Shown here piece by piece: positions 28,468 through 38,916 of a stretch of DNA of 64,000 nucleotides. A program made the translations under genes and the position numbers. Under the pieces are notes generated by a model. The model worked only from the letters and a program-made list of their open reading frames with translations. It was not told the DNA's origin and did not search any database. The DNA lies in assembly GCF_015291885.1 (NCBI RefSeq), contig NZ_CP036186.1, positions 3,065,001 to 3,129,000 of the forward strand, given 5' to 3'. How positions within the stretch are numbered: position 1 is the stretch's first letter; every line of letters starts with the position of its first letter. Origin of the DNA: Stutzerimonas stutzeri. GTDB taxonomy: Bacteria; Pseudomonadota; Gammaproteobacteria; Pseudomonadales; Pseudomonadaceae.

Positions 28468-31400
28468 ATGAAAAGAATGCTAATTAACGCGACTCAGCCT
28501 GAAGAGTTGCGTGTCGCACTGGTCGACGGCCAACGCTTGTTCGATCTCGACATCGAATCAGGTGCCCGCGAGCAGAAAAAAGCCAACATCTACAAGGGCA
28601 AGATCACCCGCGTAGAACCTAGCCTTGAAGCCGCTTTCGTCGACTTCGGCGCCGAGCGTCATGGCTTCCTCCCTCTCAAAGAAATCTCCCGTGAGTACTT
28701 CAGCAAGTCGCCTGAAGGCCGCGTAAACATCAAGGACGTCCTGCGCGAAGGCCAGGAAGTAATCGTTCAGGTTGAGAAGGAAGAACGCGGCAACAAGGGC
28801 GCAGCGCTGACCACCTTTATCAGTCTCGCCGGCCGCTACTTGGTGCTGATGCCAAACAACCCGCGCGCGGGCGGCATCTCTCGCCGCATCGAAGGCGAAG
28901 AACGCAATGAGCTGCGCGAAGCACTGAATGGCCTGGACGTGCCTGCCGACATGGGCCTCATTGTCCGAACCGCTGGCCTGGGCCGCTCAAGCGAAGAACT
29001 GCAATGCGACCTGGACTACCTGCTGCAGCTCTGGACCGCGGTCAAGGATGCTTCGCAGGATCGCGTCGCTCCGTTCCTGATCTATCAGGAATCCAACGTA
29101 ATCATCCGCGCCATTCGCGACTATCTGCGTCAGGACATTGGCGAAGTGCTCATCGACAGCGTCGAAGCACAGGATGAGGCGCTGAGCTTCATTCAGCAGG
29201 TGATGCCGCAGTACGCCAGCAAGATCAAGCTATACGAAGATTCGGTACCACTGTTCAACCGCTTCCAGATCGAAAGCCAGATCGAGACCGCGTTCCAGCG
29301 CGAAGTTAAACTGCCCTCGGGCGGCTCCATCGTCATCGATCCAACCGAGGCGCTGGTTTCCATCGACATCAACTCGGCCCGCGCCACCAAAGGCGGCGAC
29401 ATCGAAGAAACCGCGCTACAGACCAATCTGGAAGCGGCCGAAGAAATCGCTCGTCAGCTACGCCTGCGCGACATCGGCGGTCTGATTGTCATCGACTTCA
29501 TCGACATGACGCCGGCCAAAAACCAACGTGCCGTCGAAGAAAAAATGCGCGAAGCGCTGGAAGCCGATCGTGCACGCATCCAGGTCGGTCGCATTTCTCG
29601 CTTCGGCCTTCTGGAAATGTCTCGTCAGCGTTTGCGCCCGTCCCTCGGCGAAACCAGCGGCATCGTCTGCCCGCGCTGTAACGGCCAAGGCATCATCCGC
29701 GACGTCGAATCACTATCGCTGGCGATCCTTCGCCTGATCGAGGAAGAGGCCCTCAAGGACCGCACCGCCGAAGTTCGCGCCCGCGTGCCATTCCAGGTCG
29801 CCGCGTTCCTGCTCAACGAGAAGCGCAACGCGATCACCAAGATCGAGCTGCGCACCCGTGCTCGCATCTTCATTCTGCCGGACGATCATCTAGAGACGCC
29901 GCACTTCGAAGTTCAGCGCCTGCGCGACGACAGCCCTGAGATCATGGTTGGCCAAGCCAGCTACGAGATGAGCCAAACCGAAGCAGAAGAGGCTCAGCCT
30001 GTCAGCTCCACGCGCACCCTGGTTCGCCAGGAGGCGGCGGTCAAGACCGCACCGCAGCGCACTGCACCAGCCCCTGCCGCCGCGACACCGGCTGAAGCAC
30101 CGGCAGCCGCTCCGGCACAGGAGCCGAGCCTGTTCAAAGGCCTGATCAAATCCCTGGTCGGCCTGTTCGCAGGCGAGACTAAAGAGCCGCAAGCCACCGT
30201 GGAAGTCGAGAAAAAGCCCTCATCGCCGCGCCCCCAGCGCAACGACGAGCGTCGCAGCGGACGTCAGCAGAACCGCCGCCGCGATTCGCGTGCAGGCCGC
30301 GACGAAGAGCGCAAGCCGCGTGAGGAGCGCCAACCTCGAGAGGAACGTCAACCCCGCGAAGAGCGTCAGCCACGCGAGGAGCGTCAGCCACGCCCGCCGC
30401 GCGAAGAGCGCAAGCCTCGTGAGCAGACTGAAACTGCAGAGGCGCAGCCACGTCGCGAGCGAGCACCCCGCGAGGAACGCAAGCCGCGCGAAGAGCGTAA
30501 ACGCGAGCTGCGCGCTCCAATCGACGAAGCGCCTGTGGTCGCCGATGAACAGCAGGTAGAGCGCCAGCCCCGTGCGCCGCGTGAGGAGCGCAAGCCACGA
30601 GCCGACCAACAGGCTCCTGTCACCGATGAGATGTTGCAGCAAGCCGAGGACGTGGCCGAGGCTGAAGAGTCCCAGGACGCCAACGACAGTACTGAAGGCA
30701 ACGAAAGCGACCGTCCGCGTCGTCGCTCACGTGGGCAGCGTCGCCGAAGCAACCGCCGCGAGCGTCAGCGCGATGCCAACGGCAATGAGATCGAGGAAGT
30801 TGACGAAAGCAATGCCCCGGTAAAAACCGAGGAAATAGCTATCGCTGCAACGGCTGCTGCGTTGGCTGCGAACACCGCCGATACCGAAGCTAGTGCGCAG
30901 ACAAAGCTCGCCGATGACGCTGTCATTCAGTCCAGCACTGAAGGCGTCGCAACCATCGTCGAACACGCACCGGTTGCCCCGGACGCAAGCGAACCCGCAG
31001 CTGCCGAGCAGCCGGCGATTGTCGAGGCCGTAGCTGAGAAAGACTTGGCGCAGCCGACGGAAGCGGCACAGGAAGAGGCAGCGCAGGTCCAGGCTGAGGT
31101 AATCCCACAGCCAGCTCCCGAGCCGGTGGTCGAAAAAACCGAAGCTGCACCAGCCGTCGCCGCAGCACCGACCATTAGCGGCCGGGCACCCAACGATCCG
31201 CGCGAGGTTCGACGCCGTCAACGCGAAGCCGAACGCTTGGCCAAGGAAGCGGCGGAAGCCGAATCCAAGGCTGCCGCTGAGCAACCCCTGGCCAGCCCTG
31301 AGATCGTTGCCAGCGCGCCAGAGGTCGAGGTGAAGCCTGAGCAGGCTACCTCGCAAACCACTCTGCAAACGCAGTCAGAGCCAGTTGTTGAGCCCGTGGT

Positions 31401-31602
31401 TGCCCAACAGCAACCTACAGCTGAGCAGTCGACTTTAGCTGTCGAGCCTACTCAACAAACGCAGGAGCCTGCCGTTGAACACAGCGAGCAACCGGCAGAG
31501 GCGCCAGTCGTAAACGAGGAGGCCTCTCAGCCGGCACCTCAGGCACCGGAGAAACCCGCAGAAGGCGAAGAGCCAGAAAACCGTGAGAAGCCTCAAGGCT
31601 AA
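28468..31602 (+). CDS. rne: Ribonuclease E
   Basis: 1044 residues from [18 protein letters not shown]1 domain about 38-120, then the 5' sensor and DNase I-like catalytic domain with aspartates D300 ([10 protein letters not shown]) and D343 (VIDFIDM). The zinc link is C401-P-R-C404. From about 530 on it is a disordered scaffold rich in Arg, Pro, Glu, Ala and Gln, with a membrane-targeting-like helix ([16 protein letters not shown], about 553-568). Next come four REERQP repeats (30319-30390) and arginine-rich RNA-binding blocks. It cuts mRNA and rRNA precursors and organises the degradosome. The start follows a long leader and ends at a UUCG-loop terminator. Confidence 0.97.
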   Translation: MKRMLINATQPEELRVALVDGQRLFDLDIESGAREQKKANIYKGKITRVEPSLEAAFVDFGAERHGFLPLKEISREYFSKSPEGRVNIKDVLREGQEVIVQVEKEERGNKGAALTTFISLAGRYLVLMPNNPRAGGISRRIEGEERNELREALNGLDVPADMGLIVRTAGLGRSSEELQCDLDYLLQLWTAVKDASQDRVAPFLIYQESNVIIRAIRDYLRQDIGEVLIDSVEAQDEALSFIQQVMPQYASKIKLYEDSVPLFNRFQIESQIETAFQREVKLPSGGSIVIDPTEALVSIDINSARATKGGDIEETALQTNLEAAEEIARQLRLRDIGGLIVIDFIDMTPAKNQRAVEEKMREALEADRARIQVGRISRFGLLEMSRQRLRPSLGETSGIVCPRCNGQGIIRDVESLSLAILRLIEEEALKDRTAEVRARVPFQVAAFLLNEKRNAITKIELRTRARIFILPDDHLETPHFEVQRLRDDSPEIMVGQASYEMSQTEAEEAQPVSSTRTLVRQEAAVKTAPQRTAPAPAAATPAEAPAAAPAQEPSLFKGLIKSLVGLFAGETKEPQATVEVEKKPSSPRPQRNDERRSGRQQNRRRDSRAGRDEERKPREERQPREERQPREERQPREERQPRPPREERKPREQTETAEAQPRRERAPREERKPREERKRELRAPIDEAPVVADEQQVERQPRAPREERKPRADQQAPVTDEMLQQAEDVAEAEESQDANDSTEGNESDRPRRRSRGQRRRSNRRERQRDANGNEIEEVDESNAPVKTEEIAIAATAAALAANTADTEASAQTKLADDAVIQSSTEGVATIVEHAPVAPDASEPAAAEQPAIVEAVAEKDLAQPTEAAQEEAAQVQAEVIPQPAPEPVVEKTEAAPAVAAAPTISGRAPNDPREVRRRQREAERLAKEAAEAESKAAAEQPLASPEIVASAPEVEVKPEQATSQTTLQTQSEPVVEPVVAQQQPTAEQSTLAVEPTQQTQEPAVEHSEQPAEAPVVNEEASQPAPQAPEKPAEGEEPENREKPQG
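30319..30390 (+). repeat. Four tandem 18-bp units encoding REERQP in rne
   Basis: Units at 30319, 30337, 30355 and 30373 encode the same hexapeptide with different synonymous codons; related REERKP units occur on both sides, to about 30600. The varied codons mean the repeat is old or kept by selection on the peptide. Confidence 0.9.
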
Positions 31603-31617
31603 ACACACGCCGCTGAC

Positions 31618-31648
31618 AAAAAAGGGATGCTTCGGCATCCCTTTTTTT
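31618..31648 (+). terminator. Rho-independent terminator of rne
   Basis: GGGATGC (31624-31630), TTCG loop, GCATCCC (31635-31641), then T7, with A6 on the 5' side. It is a textbook UUCG-capped terminator 16 bp after the rne stop. Confidence 0.95.
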
Positions 31649-31934
31649 ACCTTTGTGTCCCGCCTTGAATAGGATTTACACCTTCGACCGCGAGACATGG
31701 AGGCGTCGACGGAGCAAGGCGTTACGCGAACCGAGCGCAAATACTTGCCGGCCATTAATGGCCACGGTCGATAGCCCCGAAACAGGCGCCCTACGTGTAA
31801 AGGTTCTATTCTGCGAACGGCTCGCCGCAGTCGCAGAAAAGGAATGCCTGTCCGCTTGTCTCGGCAACAGAAATCCCGTCAGCACCGCTACGCCATCGTG
31901 ACTAGCGCATTGATGCCCGAGTCAGAGGCTAGCC
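31649..31934. other. 286-bp gap without recognised gene
   Basis: Between the rne terminator and the murB stop codon. Short open frames exist on both strands (31653-31901 plus, 31676-31885 minus), but none has a good ribosome-binding site or recognisable protein. It contains a perfect 14-bp palindrome, GGCCATTAATGGCC (31750-31763), with no adjacent T run. No tRNA-like fold was seen. Confidence 0.6.
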
Positions 31935-32954
31935 TCAGAGAACGTTCGGCTCAATCTCAAGTACGACATCGAAACGCGCAAGCACGTCAGCCTGGATTCG
32001 CCGCGCCAGCCCTAGCAGCTGCGCGCCTGTTGCCCGGCCATAATTGACCAGCACCAGCGCCTGCAGGCGATGTACGCCAGCATCACCGTCACGAAAGCCT
32101 TTCCAGCCAGCCTTCTCGATCAGCCAGCCTGCCGCCAGTTTTACCTGACCGTCGGCCTGCGGGTAGGCAACAAGATCAGAATGGCTCTCACGCAGCGCCT
32201 GAGCAACGGCGGCGGAAACCAGGGGGTTCTTGAAGAAGCTGCCAGCGTTACCTAGTTGTTGCGGGTCGGGAAGTTTTTCACTACGGATAGCACAAACGGC
32301 TCGACTCACGTCCTGCGCACTTGGCGTAGCGATCCCCTGCTCCGCCAGGCGCTGACGGATCGGGCCGTACTCAAGATGCAGCCCCGCCTGCCGACGTAGC
32401 TGGAAGCGCACGCGCAGAATCAGATAACGTCCCTGCTGCTGCTTGAACAAACTGTCGCGGTAATCAAAGGCACAGTCCTCCAAGGTGAACTCACGGATCA
32501 CCCCGCTTTGGCTATCCATTGCCGTGAGCCCAGCGAACACATCCTTGATCTCGACGCCATAGGCGCCGATGTTCTGAATCGGCGAGGCACCAACTGTCCC
32601 GGGTATCAGACTCAGGTTCTCTAGCCCTACCAAACCCTGCTCCAGTGTCCAGAGCACAAACGGGTGCCATGGCTCCCCTGCCTCTGCCTCCACCAGCACC
32701 CGCTCGAAAGACTCATCAATGATGCGTATTCCACGACTGGCCATATGCAGGACCAGCGCCGAAACGTCGCGAGTCAGTAGCAGGTTGCTGCCGCCGCCAA
32801 TTGGTAGCAGCGGAACGTCGAGTTGTCGCGCCTGAGCGAGCGCATCGCGTACATCCTCATCACTCTTTGCGGAGGCGAAGAAACGTGCACGCTGGTCGAC
32901 TGCAAAGGTGTTGTATGACTTGAGCGACTGGTTCGATGCGAGGATCAGGCTCAC
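31935..32954 (-). CDS. murB: UDP-N-acetylenolpyruvoylglucosamine reductase
   Basis: 339 residues of the type I (E. coli-like) enzyme. FAD-binding segments: LLPIGGGSNLLLTRDV (about 51-66) and GTVGASPIQNIGAYGVEI, with DYRDSLFKQQ from the type I insertion. The catalytic serine is in LGNAGSFFKNPLV, and the C-terminus holds KLAAGWLIEKAGWKGFRDGD. It reduces the enolpyruvyl group to form UDP-MurNAc for peptidoglycan. It is the last gene of the exbB-lpxK-kdsB run, overlapping ptpA by 4 nt. Confidence 0.97.
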   Translation of the reverse strand: MSLILASNQSLKSYNTFAVDQRARFFASAKSDEDVRDALAQARQLDVPLLPIGGGSNLLLTRDVSALVLHMASRGIRIIDESFERVLVEAEAGEPWHPFVLWTLEQGLVGLENLSLIPGTVGASPIQNIGAYGVEIKDVFAGLTAMDSQSGVIREFTLEDCAFDYRDSLFKQQQGRYLILRVRFQLRRQAGLHLEYGPIRQRLAEQGIATPSAQDVSRAVCAIRSEKLPDPQQLGNAGSFFKNPLVSAAVAQALRESHSDLVAYPQADGQVKLAAGWLIEKAGWKGFRDGDAGVHRLQALVLVNYGRATGAQLLGLARRIQADVLARFDVVLEIEPNVL

Positions 32955-33415
32955 TGTCGCCCCTTTATTTCCGCGAGCAGCCCGTCACAGGCTTTTTCGA
33001 TGAGATCCAAGACCTCCTCGAACCCATCAGGTCCACCGTAGTAAGGATCAGGCACCACATCAGCTTCCAGGCCATAGCGGCGCAGCATCAGGTCGACATC
33101 AGCTCGGCCATGAGCCGGTCGCATTGCACGCAGATAAGCCAGATTGTCGTGATCCATCGCCAGAATCAGATCGAAACGCTCGAAATCCTCAGGCTGCACC
33201 TGACGAGCGCGCAAGGCTGCGAGCTGATAGCCCCGCCGCCCCGCTGCCTCGCAAGTGCGCGAATCCGGCGCCTTGCCAACATGCCAGTCGCCAGTCCCGG
33301 CCGAGTCGATCTCGATCCTATGATCGAGCCCGGCTTGCTCGACGCGCTGGCGAAACACGCCTTCCGCTGTAGGCGAACGACAGATGTTACCCATGCAAAC
33401 GAACAGCACTTTCAT
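32951..33415 (-). CDS. Low-molecular-weight protein tyrosine phosphatase
   Basis: 154 residues from MKVLFVCMGNICRSPTAEGVF. The P-loop CMGNICRS (C8, R14) is complete, and the general acid is the aspartate in VVPDPYYGGPDGFEEV. Such enzymes dephosphorylate tyrosine residues on BY-kinases and sugar enzymes, or act on other phosphoesters. It is not beside a BY-kinase here but within an envelope-precursor operon; it starts 2 bp after kdsB and overlaps murB by 4 nt. A GTG at 33424 is the alternative start. Confidence 0.93.
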   Translation of the reverse strand: MKVLFVCMGNICRSPTAEGVFRQRVEQAGLDHRIEIDSAGTGDWHVGKAPDSRTCEAAGRRGYQLAALRARQVQPEDFERFDLILAMDHDNLAYLRAMRPAHGRADVDLMLRRYGLEADVVPDPYYGGPDGFEEVLDLIEKACDGLLAEIKGRQ

Positions 33416-33416
33416 C

Positions 33417-34181
33417 TTAACCACCCAGTAGAGCGCGAACCCGCTCCAGGTCCTCCACCGTATCGACCCCAGCAGGGGGCGCTTCTACCGCGTCCGCGAC
33501 GTGAATACGCTGACCGTGCCAGAGCGCACGCAGTTGCTCGAGGCACTCGGTATCTTCCAACCAGCAAGGGCCCCAAGAAACGAAATTAGCGAGGAAGCCG
33601 GCCCGATAAGCGTAGATCCCGATATGTCGACGATATGGCACCCTGGCAGGGAGCTGACTACGATCAGCAGCAAACGAATCGCGTGCCCAAGGCAGCGGCG
33701 CGCGACTGAAAGTCAGCGCCAGGCCATTGATATCTGAAAGAACCTTTACCACGTTGGGATTGAACAGGGCCTGCACGTCTGCCAGCGGCTCAGCGAGCGT
33801 CGCCATCGCAGCCTCGGGATGTGCGGCCAGATTCGCCGCAACCTGATCGATCACTGCCGGAGGAATCAGCGGCTCGTCACCCTGTACGTTGACCACGATG
33901 GCATCGTCTGACAGCCCAAGCTGCTCGGCCACCTCGGCGAGGCGGTCTGTGCCGGAGTTGTGGTCGGCCCGCGTCAGAACGACTTGCGCACCGAATGCCT
34001 TACAAGCCTCCACGATACGCGGGTCATCGGTGGCGACAACGACGCGCTGGGCCGCGCTTTTGCTCGCCTGCTCCCACACATGTTGAATCATCGGCTTGCC
34101 CGCGATATCCCGTAGCGGCTTACCAGGCAGGCGAGTCGACGCATAGCGGGCGGGGATCACCACAGTGTAGACGTTGCTCAT
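33417..34181 (-). CDS. kdsB: CMP-Kdo synthetase
   Basis: 254 residues. The nucleotidyltransferase signature is [17 protein letters not shown] (about 8-24). Then [39 protein letters not shown], and the Kdo-contact region [17 protein letters not shown]. It activates Kdo with CTP for lipopolysaccharide inner core. It overlaps the Trm112-like gene by 4 nt, in the conserved lpxK-ycaR-kdsB order shared with E. coli. Confidence 0.97.
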   Translation of the reverse strand: MSNVYTVVIPARYASTRLPGKPLRDIAGKPMIQHVWEQASKSAAQRVVVATDDPRIVEACKAFGAQVVLTRADHNSGTDRLAEVAEQLGLSDDAIVVNVQGDEPLIPPAVIDQVAANLAAHPEAAMATLAEPLADVQALFNPNVVKVLSDINGLALTFSRAPLPWARDSFAADRSQLPARVPYRRHIGIYAYRAGFLANFVSWGPCWLEDTECLEQLRALWHGQRIHVADAVEAPPAGVDTVEDLERVRALLGG

Positions 34182-34363
34182 TTGTCCAGGCGCTCGTCCA
34201 CGTCCAGGGTACGGGCTTCGCTTTCAAGCATCACCGGAATGCCATCTCGCACAGGAAAGGCCAGTGCGTCAGCCTTGCAGATCAACTCCGATTTGTCGTC
34301 GGCAAGCTTCAGCGGTCCCTTGCATAGTGGGCACGCCAGAATATCGAGTAGTTTGGTATCCAT
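34178..34363 (-). CDS. Trm112/YcaR family small protein
   Basis: 61 residues: [16 protein letters not shown] with a CPLC zinc-finger half, then [21 protein letters not shown]. Trm112-like proteins are small partners that stabilise methyltransferases in other organisms; the bacterial role is unsettled. Only one cysteine pair plus one further Cys is present, so full zinc binding is uncertain. Overlaps kdsB by 4 nt; 45 bp after lpxK. Confidence 0.93.
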   Translation of the reverse strand: MDTKLLDILACPLCKGPLKLADDKSELICKADALAFPVRDGIPVMLESEARTLDVDERLDK

Positions 34364-34408
34364 GCGCAGTCCTTGGAAGCGGCCGACTGCGATGGCAGAT
34401 CGAGCAGC

Positions 34409-35413
34409 TTAAGTGTGATCGGGCAGCAATCGCGTCAACTGGCCGTCGAACCAGGTAACGAAGGCCCCTGAAGGCACAGCCTGCACCTGCAGATACGACC
34501 AACCTGGCGGCGCGAATGGCCGGCATTTAACCGCATCCTTTTCTGTCATCACCAGCGGCAAGTCGGGGCTGAACTTCAGCTGCTCCGAACTGTAGGCGGC
34601 GTGATCGGCGAAGGCATGCGGAATCGGTCGCCAGTGTAGCGTTTCGAGCGTGGTGAAGAAACGTTGCGGGTTGCCGATGCCCGCCACGGCATGCAGCTGT
34701 TGCCCGGATGGAAAGTGATCAAGCGGCCAGCGCTCGCCAGAGCACAGCTCGACCAGCGCCACGGGTTTGAGGGCGAACGCATAACCGTTAGCGGAATCCG
34801 CCTCGGCGCCGTTGAGCAGTACCGCATCGACGCTTTCTAGGCGCTCGGCCGGCTCACGCAATGGGCCGGCCGGCAAGCAGCGGCCATTGCCCAGCCCACG
34901 GACTGCGTCGATCAATACCAGCTCGAGATCTCGCGCCAACCGATAGTGCTGCAGGCCATCGTCGGAAAGAATCAGGTCGAGGGGCTCCGTCTCCAGTAGT
35001 TGGCGAACCGCGCGCGACCGATCGGGATCGATCATCAACGGCACGCCGGTACGCTGAACGATCAATAGAGGTTCGTCGCCAGATTGCTCAGCCGGCTGCT
35101 CCGGAAGAACGCGCCAGGGCAACGTTGGTGGCTTTGCACCGTAGCCGCGACTAACAACCCCGACGCGCAGCCCGCGGTTGCGACAATGCTCGATCAGCCA
35201 GAGAATTAGGGGGGTCTTACCGGTTCCGCCGACAGTGATATTGCCGACCACGATGATCGGCACTGCAGCCCGATAGGCAGCGCTGCGGCCGTCGAGAAAA
35301 CGCCCCCGTTTGGCCTTGACGACGCGCCGATACAGCAACTCCAGCGGCATCAGCAAGCGTAAAGCCGGATGCCCCTGATACCAGGCGTGCTGCAGGCGGT
35401 CGGCAAATGACAT
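34409..35413 (-). CDS. lpxK: Tetraacyldisaccharide 4'-kinase
   Basis: 334 residues. A hydrophobic N-terminal helix ([18 protein letters not shown]) associates with the membrane. The P-loop is [19 protein letters not shown] (about 56-74). Catalytic and lid residues lie in [14 protein letters not shown], then [20 protein letters not shown] and [18 protein letters not shown] (Asp-Asp-Gly-Leu-Gln). It phosphorylates the lipid A precursor at the 4' position. It overlaps exbD by a single base. msbA, its usual partner in enterics, is absent; exbBD takes its place, as in P. aeruginosa. Confidence 0.97.
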   Translation of the reverse strand: MSFADRLQHAWYQGHPALRLLMPLELLYRRVVKAKRGRFLDGRSAAYRAAVPIIVVGNITVGGTGKTPLILWLIEHCRNRGLRVGVVSRGYGAKPPTLPWRVLPEQPAEQSGDEPLLIVQRTGVPLMIDPDRSRAVRQLLETEPLDLILSDDGLQHYRLARDLELVLIDAVRGLGNGRCLPAGPLREPAERLESVDAVLLNGAEADSANGYAFALKPVALVELCSGERWPLDHFPSGQQLHAVAGIGNPQRFFTTLETLHWRPIPHAFADHAAYSSEQLKFSPDLPLVMTEKDAVKCRPFAPPGWSYLQVQAVPSGAFVTWFDGQLTRLLPDHT

Positions 35414-35841
35414 CAGGGCGACGCCTGCGCCTCGACGGTGGTGATCCGCAACTGAGCGAAGCCCAGCTTGCCAGCGGCATCCATCGCGGTAATTACCGCC
35501 TGATGCGGCGTCTTACCGTCGGCGCTGATGATCATCGGCAGCCGATTATCGCCACCGGACTCCTTGCTCAGCGCTGCCATCAGCGAGTTGAGATCGTTCT
35601 TCAACAGAACCTTGCCGTTGAGAGAATAATTGCCGGACACGTCGATCAGCACTTCCAGCTGACGCGTCTCGGCAGACTCGCGCGGCATGCCGCTAGCCGC
35701 TTCCGGCAAATCGACCTTGAGCTGCGTTTCACGGGTGAACGTGGTGGTGACCACGAAGAACAACAACAGGATAAACACCACATCGATCAGTGGTGCGAGC
35801 CCTATCTCGACATTCTCCCGGGGTTTGCGACGGAATTTCAC
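35413..35841 (-). CDS. exbD: ExbD/TolR-type biopolymer transport protein
   Basis: 142 residues. One membrane helix (about 17-38) with the proton-path aspartate in [18 protein letters not shown], then a periplasmic domain with [26 protein letters not shown]. With the ExbB-like protein it forms a proton-driven motor. Placement with lpxK and comEC, away from tonB or tol genes, is conserved in Pseudomonas; the energised partner is unknown. Overlaps exbB by 4 nt and lpxK by 1 nt. Confidence 0.93.
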   Translation of the reverse strand: MKFRRKPRENVEIGLAPLIDVVFILLLFFVVTTTFTRETQLKVDLPEAASGMPRESAETRQLEVLIDVSGNYSLNGKVLLKNDLNSLMAALSKESGGDNRLPMIISADGKTPHQAVITAMDAAGKLGFAQLRITTVEAQASP

Positions 35842-36470
35842 GCCTTTTCCTCACCGAGATCGACGTCACGGTCGCCCTGCACCACTTCCACCAGCTTGAT
35901 CGCTTCCTGCTCCATGCCTACAACAAGCTCATCGACGCGGCGCTGCAGGAAACGATGGAAGAACAGCGCAGGGATGCCGACCATCAGGCCCGCAGCGGTG
36001 GTGATCAGCGCCTTGGCGATACCGCCGGCCAGCAGCGGCGCGTTGGCCATGCCCGAATCCATGAAGGCGCTGAATATCTGAATCATGCCCAGCACGGTCC
36101 CCAACAGGCCCAGCAAAGGCGCGATACCGGCAATGGTACCCAGCGCATTGAGGTAGCGCTCGAGGTCGTGGACCACCCTGGCCGCGGCTTCTTCGATGCA
36201 CTCCTTCATGATCTCGCGACCTCGCTTGGAGTTGCTCAGGCCGGCGGCAAGAATCTCACCCAAGGGGGAGTCCGCGCGCAGCTCTTTGAGCTTCTGGTTG
36301 CTGAGTTTCTTGTCCTTGATCCACTTCCATACCTGGCCCAGCAAGTGCGGAGGTGTAACGCGGCTGGGACGCAGCGTCCACAGGCGTTCAGCGACGATGC
36401 CAGCAGCCGCGATGGAACACAGGATGATTGGCAGCATTATCCAGCCGCCTGCTTTGACCAGCTCCCACAC
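35838..36470 (-). CDS. exbB: ExbB/TolQ/MotA-type proton channel protein
   Basis: 210 residues with three membrane spans (about 10-30, 105-130, 155-178). The family core is LNALGTIAGIAPLLGLLGTVLGMI, with the conserved proline and glycines, then IAKALITTAAGLMVGIPALFFHRFL. It forms the pentameric channel around the ExbD dimer. It is the first gene after comEC in this run, and the 71-bp gap before it may hold a promoter. Such lpxK-linked motors are suspected to power lipid or LPS-related movement, but this is unproved. Confidence 0.93.
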   Translation of the reverse strand: MWELVKAGGWIMLPIILCSIAAAGIVAERLWTLRPSRVTPPHLLGQVWKWIKDKKLSNQKLKELRADSPLGEILAAGLSNSKRGREIMKECIEEAAARVVHDLERYLNALGTIAGIAPLLGLLGTVLGMIQIFSAFMDSGMANAPLLAGGIAKALITTAAGLMVGIPALFFHRFLQRRVDELVVGMEQEAIKLVEVVQGDRDVDLGEEKA

Positions 36471-36541
36471 GAGATGAATCCCCCTCGAAAAAGTGGCGCC
36501 ACTCTAGCATAGGGTCGATGGGTCGCCGACGGCCGCCGTTC

Positions 36542-38767
36542 TCATTTTTCCCGCCAGAATCGACGTTCTGCGCGCTGCACCTGTGCAGGAGAGAAGCGGC
36601 CAAGATCGATCCGGACGGCACCATGCAGGGCGGTGTCATACGACTCGATACCAAGAGCCTCCAGACGGGCGATGACATTCGGGTGTGGATGCCCGAACGC
36701 ATTGTGCAGGCTGCGGGAGATCAGCGCAGCTGTAGGCCCAACAGCACGTAAAAACGGCTCCGACGAGGAGCTTCGGCTGCCGTGATGCGGCAGCAACAGC
36801 CACTGCGCCTGCACCGCCGGCCCGCTCAGCAGCAATGCCCGCTCCGCCGCCTGATCGATATCGCCGGTAAGCAGAACCCTTTCTCCGTTCGCCTCCACGA
36901 GCAGAACGCATGACCTCTGGTTGCTATCGCCTGCCGCCTGCCAATGCCACAACCTGAAGCGCACGTTATCCCACTGCCACTCGGCACCGTTTTCGCACAT
37001 CTCCGCGTTGAGGCCGGCGGGATGTCGTTGCGGCTCGCCACTGACGACACTATGAACCGGCATCAAACGCTGAATAGCCTGCGCACCACCAGCGTGGTCG
37101 TTGTCGGCATGGCTGAGCAGCAGCATGTTCAGCCCATCTACCCCGAGTGCTCGCAGTGAAGGAAAGACCACGCGCTCACCCATGTCGAAGTCGCCTTGGC
37201 TCGGCCCGGCATCGTAGAGCAGCGCATGCTTTCGGGTTCGCACCAATACCGAAAGCCCCTGCCCCACGTCCAGCATCCATACCTGTGCCTGCCCGTCAGA
37301 TACTGATGCCGACGGAGGAAATGCCAGCGGCAGCAGCACTATCAGCCCAAGCGCACGCAACGGCAGTCCGGAGGGCATCAACAGCAGAAGAACACCTAGC
37401 GCGATCAAGGCCCATGCCCAGAATGAAAGACCGCCAGCCAGCCATGCGGGCTGCCAACCCGAAATAATCGTCAACAGCTCAAACAGCAGCGCCAGGCACC
37501 AGCCGACCGCCAACAGCAACGTCTCACCAACTCCCCCTAACGGCAGCAACACAGTGCCCAGCAAGGCAAAGGGCACGGTCAAACTCACCCAGGGTACGGC
37601 AATGAGATTGGCCAACGGACCGCTGGCACTCACCGGCAGCCCCAGGGCCAATAGAAGTGGCAGCAAGCCGATGGCGGCCGCCCACTGCGCACGTACCAAC
37701 GCTTTCCACCAGGCCCATTGACCCAGACGTCCAGAAAACACAAGCGCCAGCACCGCCACTGCACCAAAGGACAGCCAAAAGCCCGGCTGCAGCGTAACCA
37801 GCGGGTCGATCAGCAGGACGCCGTTGAGCGCCAACAACAGGGGCTGCCAGACTCCCAGATGGCGAAAGCGCAAGCGCCAGAGCAGGACCACAGCGACCAT
37901 GAGACAGGCACGCCGTACCGGAACATCGAACCCGGCCAGCCAGCCGTATGCCAGCGCACCGGTAAGCGCGAGACCGCACGCCCAGGGTAGCCATGGCACC
38001 CGTCGCGGCCAAAGACCTGAGCGCGCCAACAGCGCGATCAGCCCATACAGCATCCCGGCCAGGATGCCGATGTGCTGCCCGGAAATGACCATCAGGTGCA
38101 CCGTGCCGGTGTTCTGCAACACCTGCCAATCGCTTCGACTCAAACCGGAATCATCGCCTACCACCAGTGCAGCGATCGCACCCTGCCGCCCAGAGGCAGG
38201 AATGGCCATCAAGCGGGCTCTCAACCGGTCGCGCCAACCTTCGGTCGCCGCCGGCATCAAGAGGCGCTCGCCGGCCTTGACGGTGCCAGTTGCGCCTATT
38301 CGCCGCGCCAACAGCCAGGCTTCGTAATCGAACGACTGCGGATTGACCAGACCGCGTGGACGCTTCAGTCTCGCGGCAAGCCGCCAGCGCTCCCCAGCTT
38401 GCAGTGTCGGGCCGCCATACCAGGACAGTCGTACTTTGGACGGCAGCCCGTCATGCCGTGAGTCGATGTCCTCCAGCTCGAACCGGACCACGTTATCGGC
38501 GCTGACGGGCAAGCCGACCACTGTCCCTTCGATCCAGAACGTCCGGCCGTCCTTCGATACGGGCAGGCGATCGTCCATGGCGCTCTGGCTCTGAAAGCAT
38601 GCCCAGGAGAAACCCAGAAGAAAAAGCCCCAGCGCCGCCCAGCGCCTTCTTACAAGGAGCACACAGCCTAGGGCAGCAAGCGCCAACCAGCCCCAGGCGG
38701 CAGGTAGTGCTGGCAAGAAACGTGGCAGGACGAGACCAGCGGCGAGCGCCAGCATCCATGTGCGCAT
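36542..38767 (-). CDS. comEC: ComEC/Rec2 DNA uptake channel
   Basis: 741 residues: many hydrophobic helices, an OB-like N-terminal domain (about 40-160), the Competence membrane domain (about 200-470: TGTVHLMVISGQHIGILAGM), and a C-terminal MBL domain. The latter starts at about VWMLDVGQGLSVLVRTRKH and has LLLSHADNDHAGG with its metal-ligand pattern. It carries single-stranded DNA across the inner membrane in natural transformation and may degrade the other strand. The start at 38767 (MRTWMLALAAG) has GGAG 9 nt upstream. Stutzerimonas species are well known to be naturally transformable. The 149 bp upstream hold the divergent promoters. Confidence 0.95.
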   Translation of the reverse strand: MRTWMLALAAGLVLPRFLPALPAAWGWLALAALGCVLLVRRRWAALGLFLLGFSWACFQSQSAMDDRLPVSKDGRTFWIEGTVVGLPVSADNVVRFELEDIDSRHDGLPSKVRLSWYGGPTLQAGERWRLAARLKRPRGLVNPQSFDYEAWLLARRIGATGTVKAGERLLMPAATEGWRDRLRARLMAIPASGRQGAIAALVVGDDSGLSRSDWQVLQNTGTVHLMVISGQHIGILAGMLYGLIALLARSGLWPRRVPWLPWACGLALTGALAYGWLAGFDVPVRRACLMVAVVLLWRLRFRHLGVWQPLLLALNGVLLIDPLVTLQPGFWLSFGAVAVLALVFSGRLGQWAWWKALVRAQWAAAIGLLPLLLALGLPVSASGPLANLIAVPWVSLTVPFALLGTVLLPLGGVGETLLLAVGWCLALLFELLTIISGWQPAWLAGGLSFWAWALIALGVLLLLMPSGLPLRALGLIVLLPLAFPPSASVSDGQAQVWMLDVGQGLSVLVRTRKHALLYDAGPSQGDFDMGERVVFPSLRALGVDGLNMLLLSHADNDHAGGAQAIQRLMPVHSVVSGEPQRHPAGLNAEMCENGAEWQWDNVRFRLWHWQAAGDSNQRSCVLLVEANGERVLLTGDIDQAAERALLLSGPAVQAQWLLLPHHGSRSSSSEPFLRAVGPTAALISRSLHNAFGHPHPNVIARLEALGIESYDTALHGAVRIDLGRFSPAQVQRAERRFWREK

Positions 38768-38916
38768 ACTTTCTGACTCCAGGAATCCGTTCCGGGACCG
38801 CAGTTCGCGGATGGTCAATTTGTCGCGGGCGTAGACGTAATGTCACAAAACTACTGTCAGCGTCGCCCCCCGATTCAAGGCATAATCGCCGGGCTGCAGC
38901 CTGCCAGAGAACCTTC

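Noticed and set aside
30319..30390. Repeat tract as a CRISPR-like array
   Set aside because: The units are contiguous, 18 bp, in frame with rne and have no spacers.
31653..31901. Short plus-strand frame after rne, and its minus-strand counterpart
   Set aside because: No ribosome-binding site, no known protein, and the composition looks non-coding.
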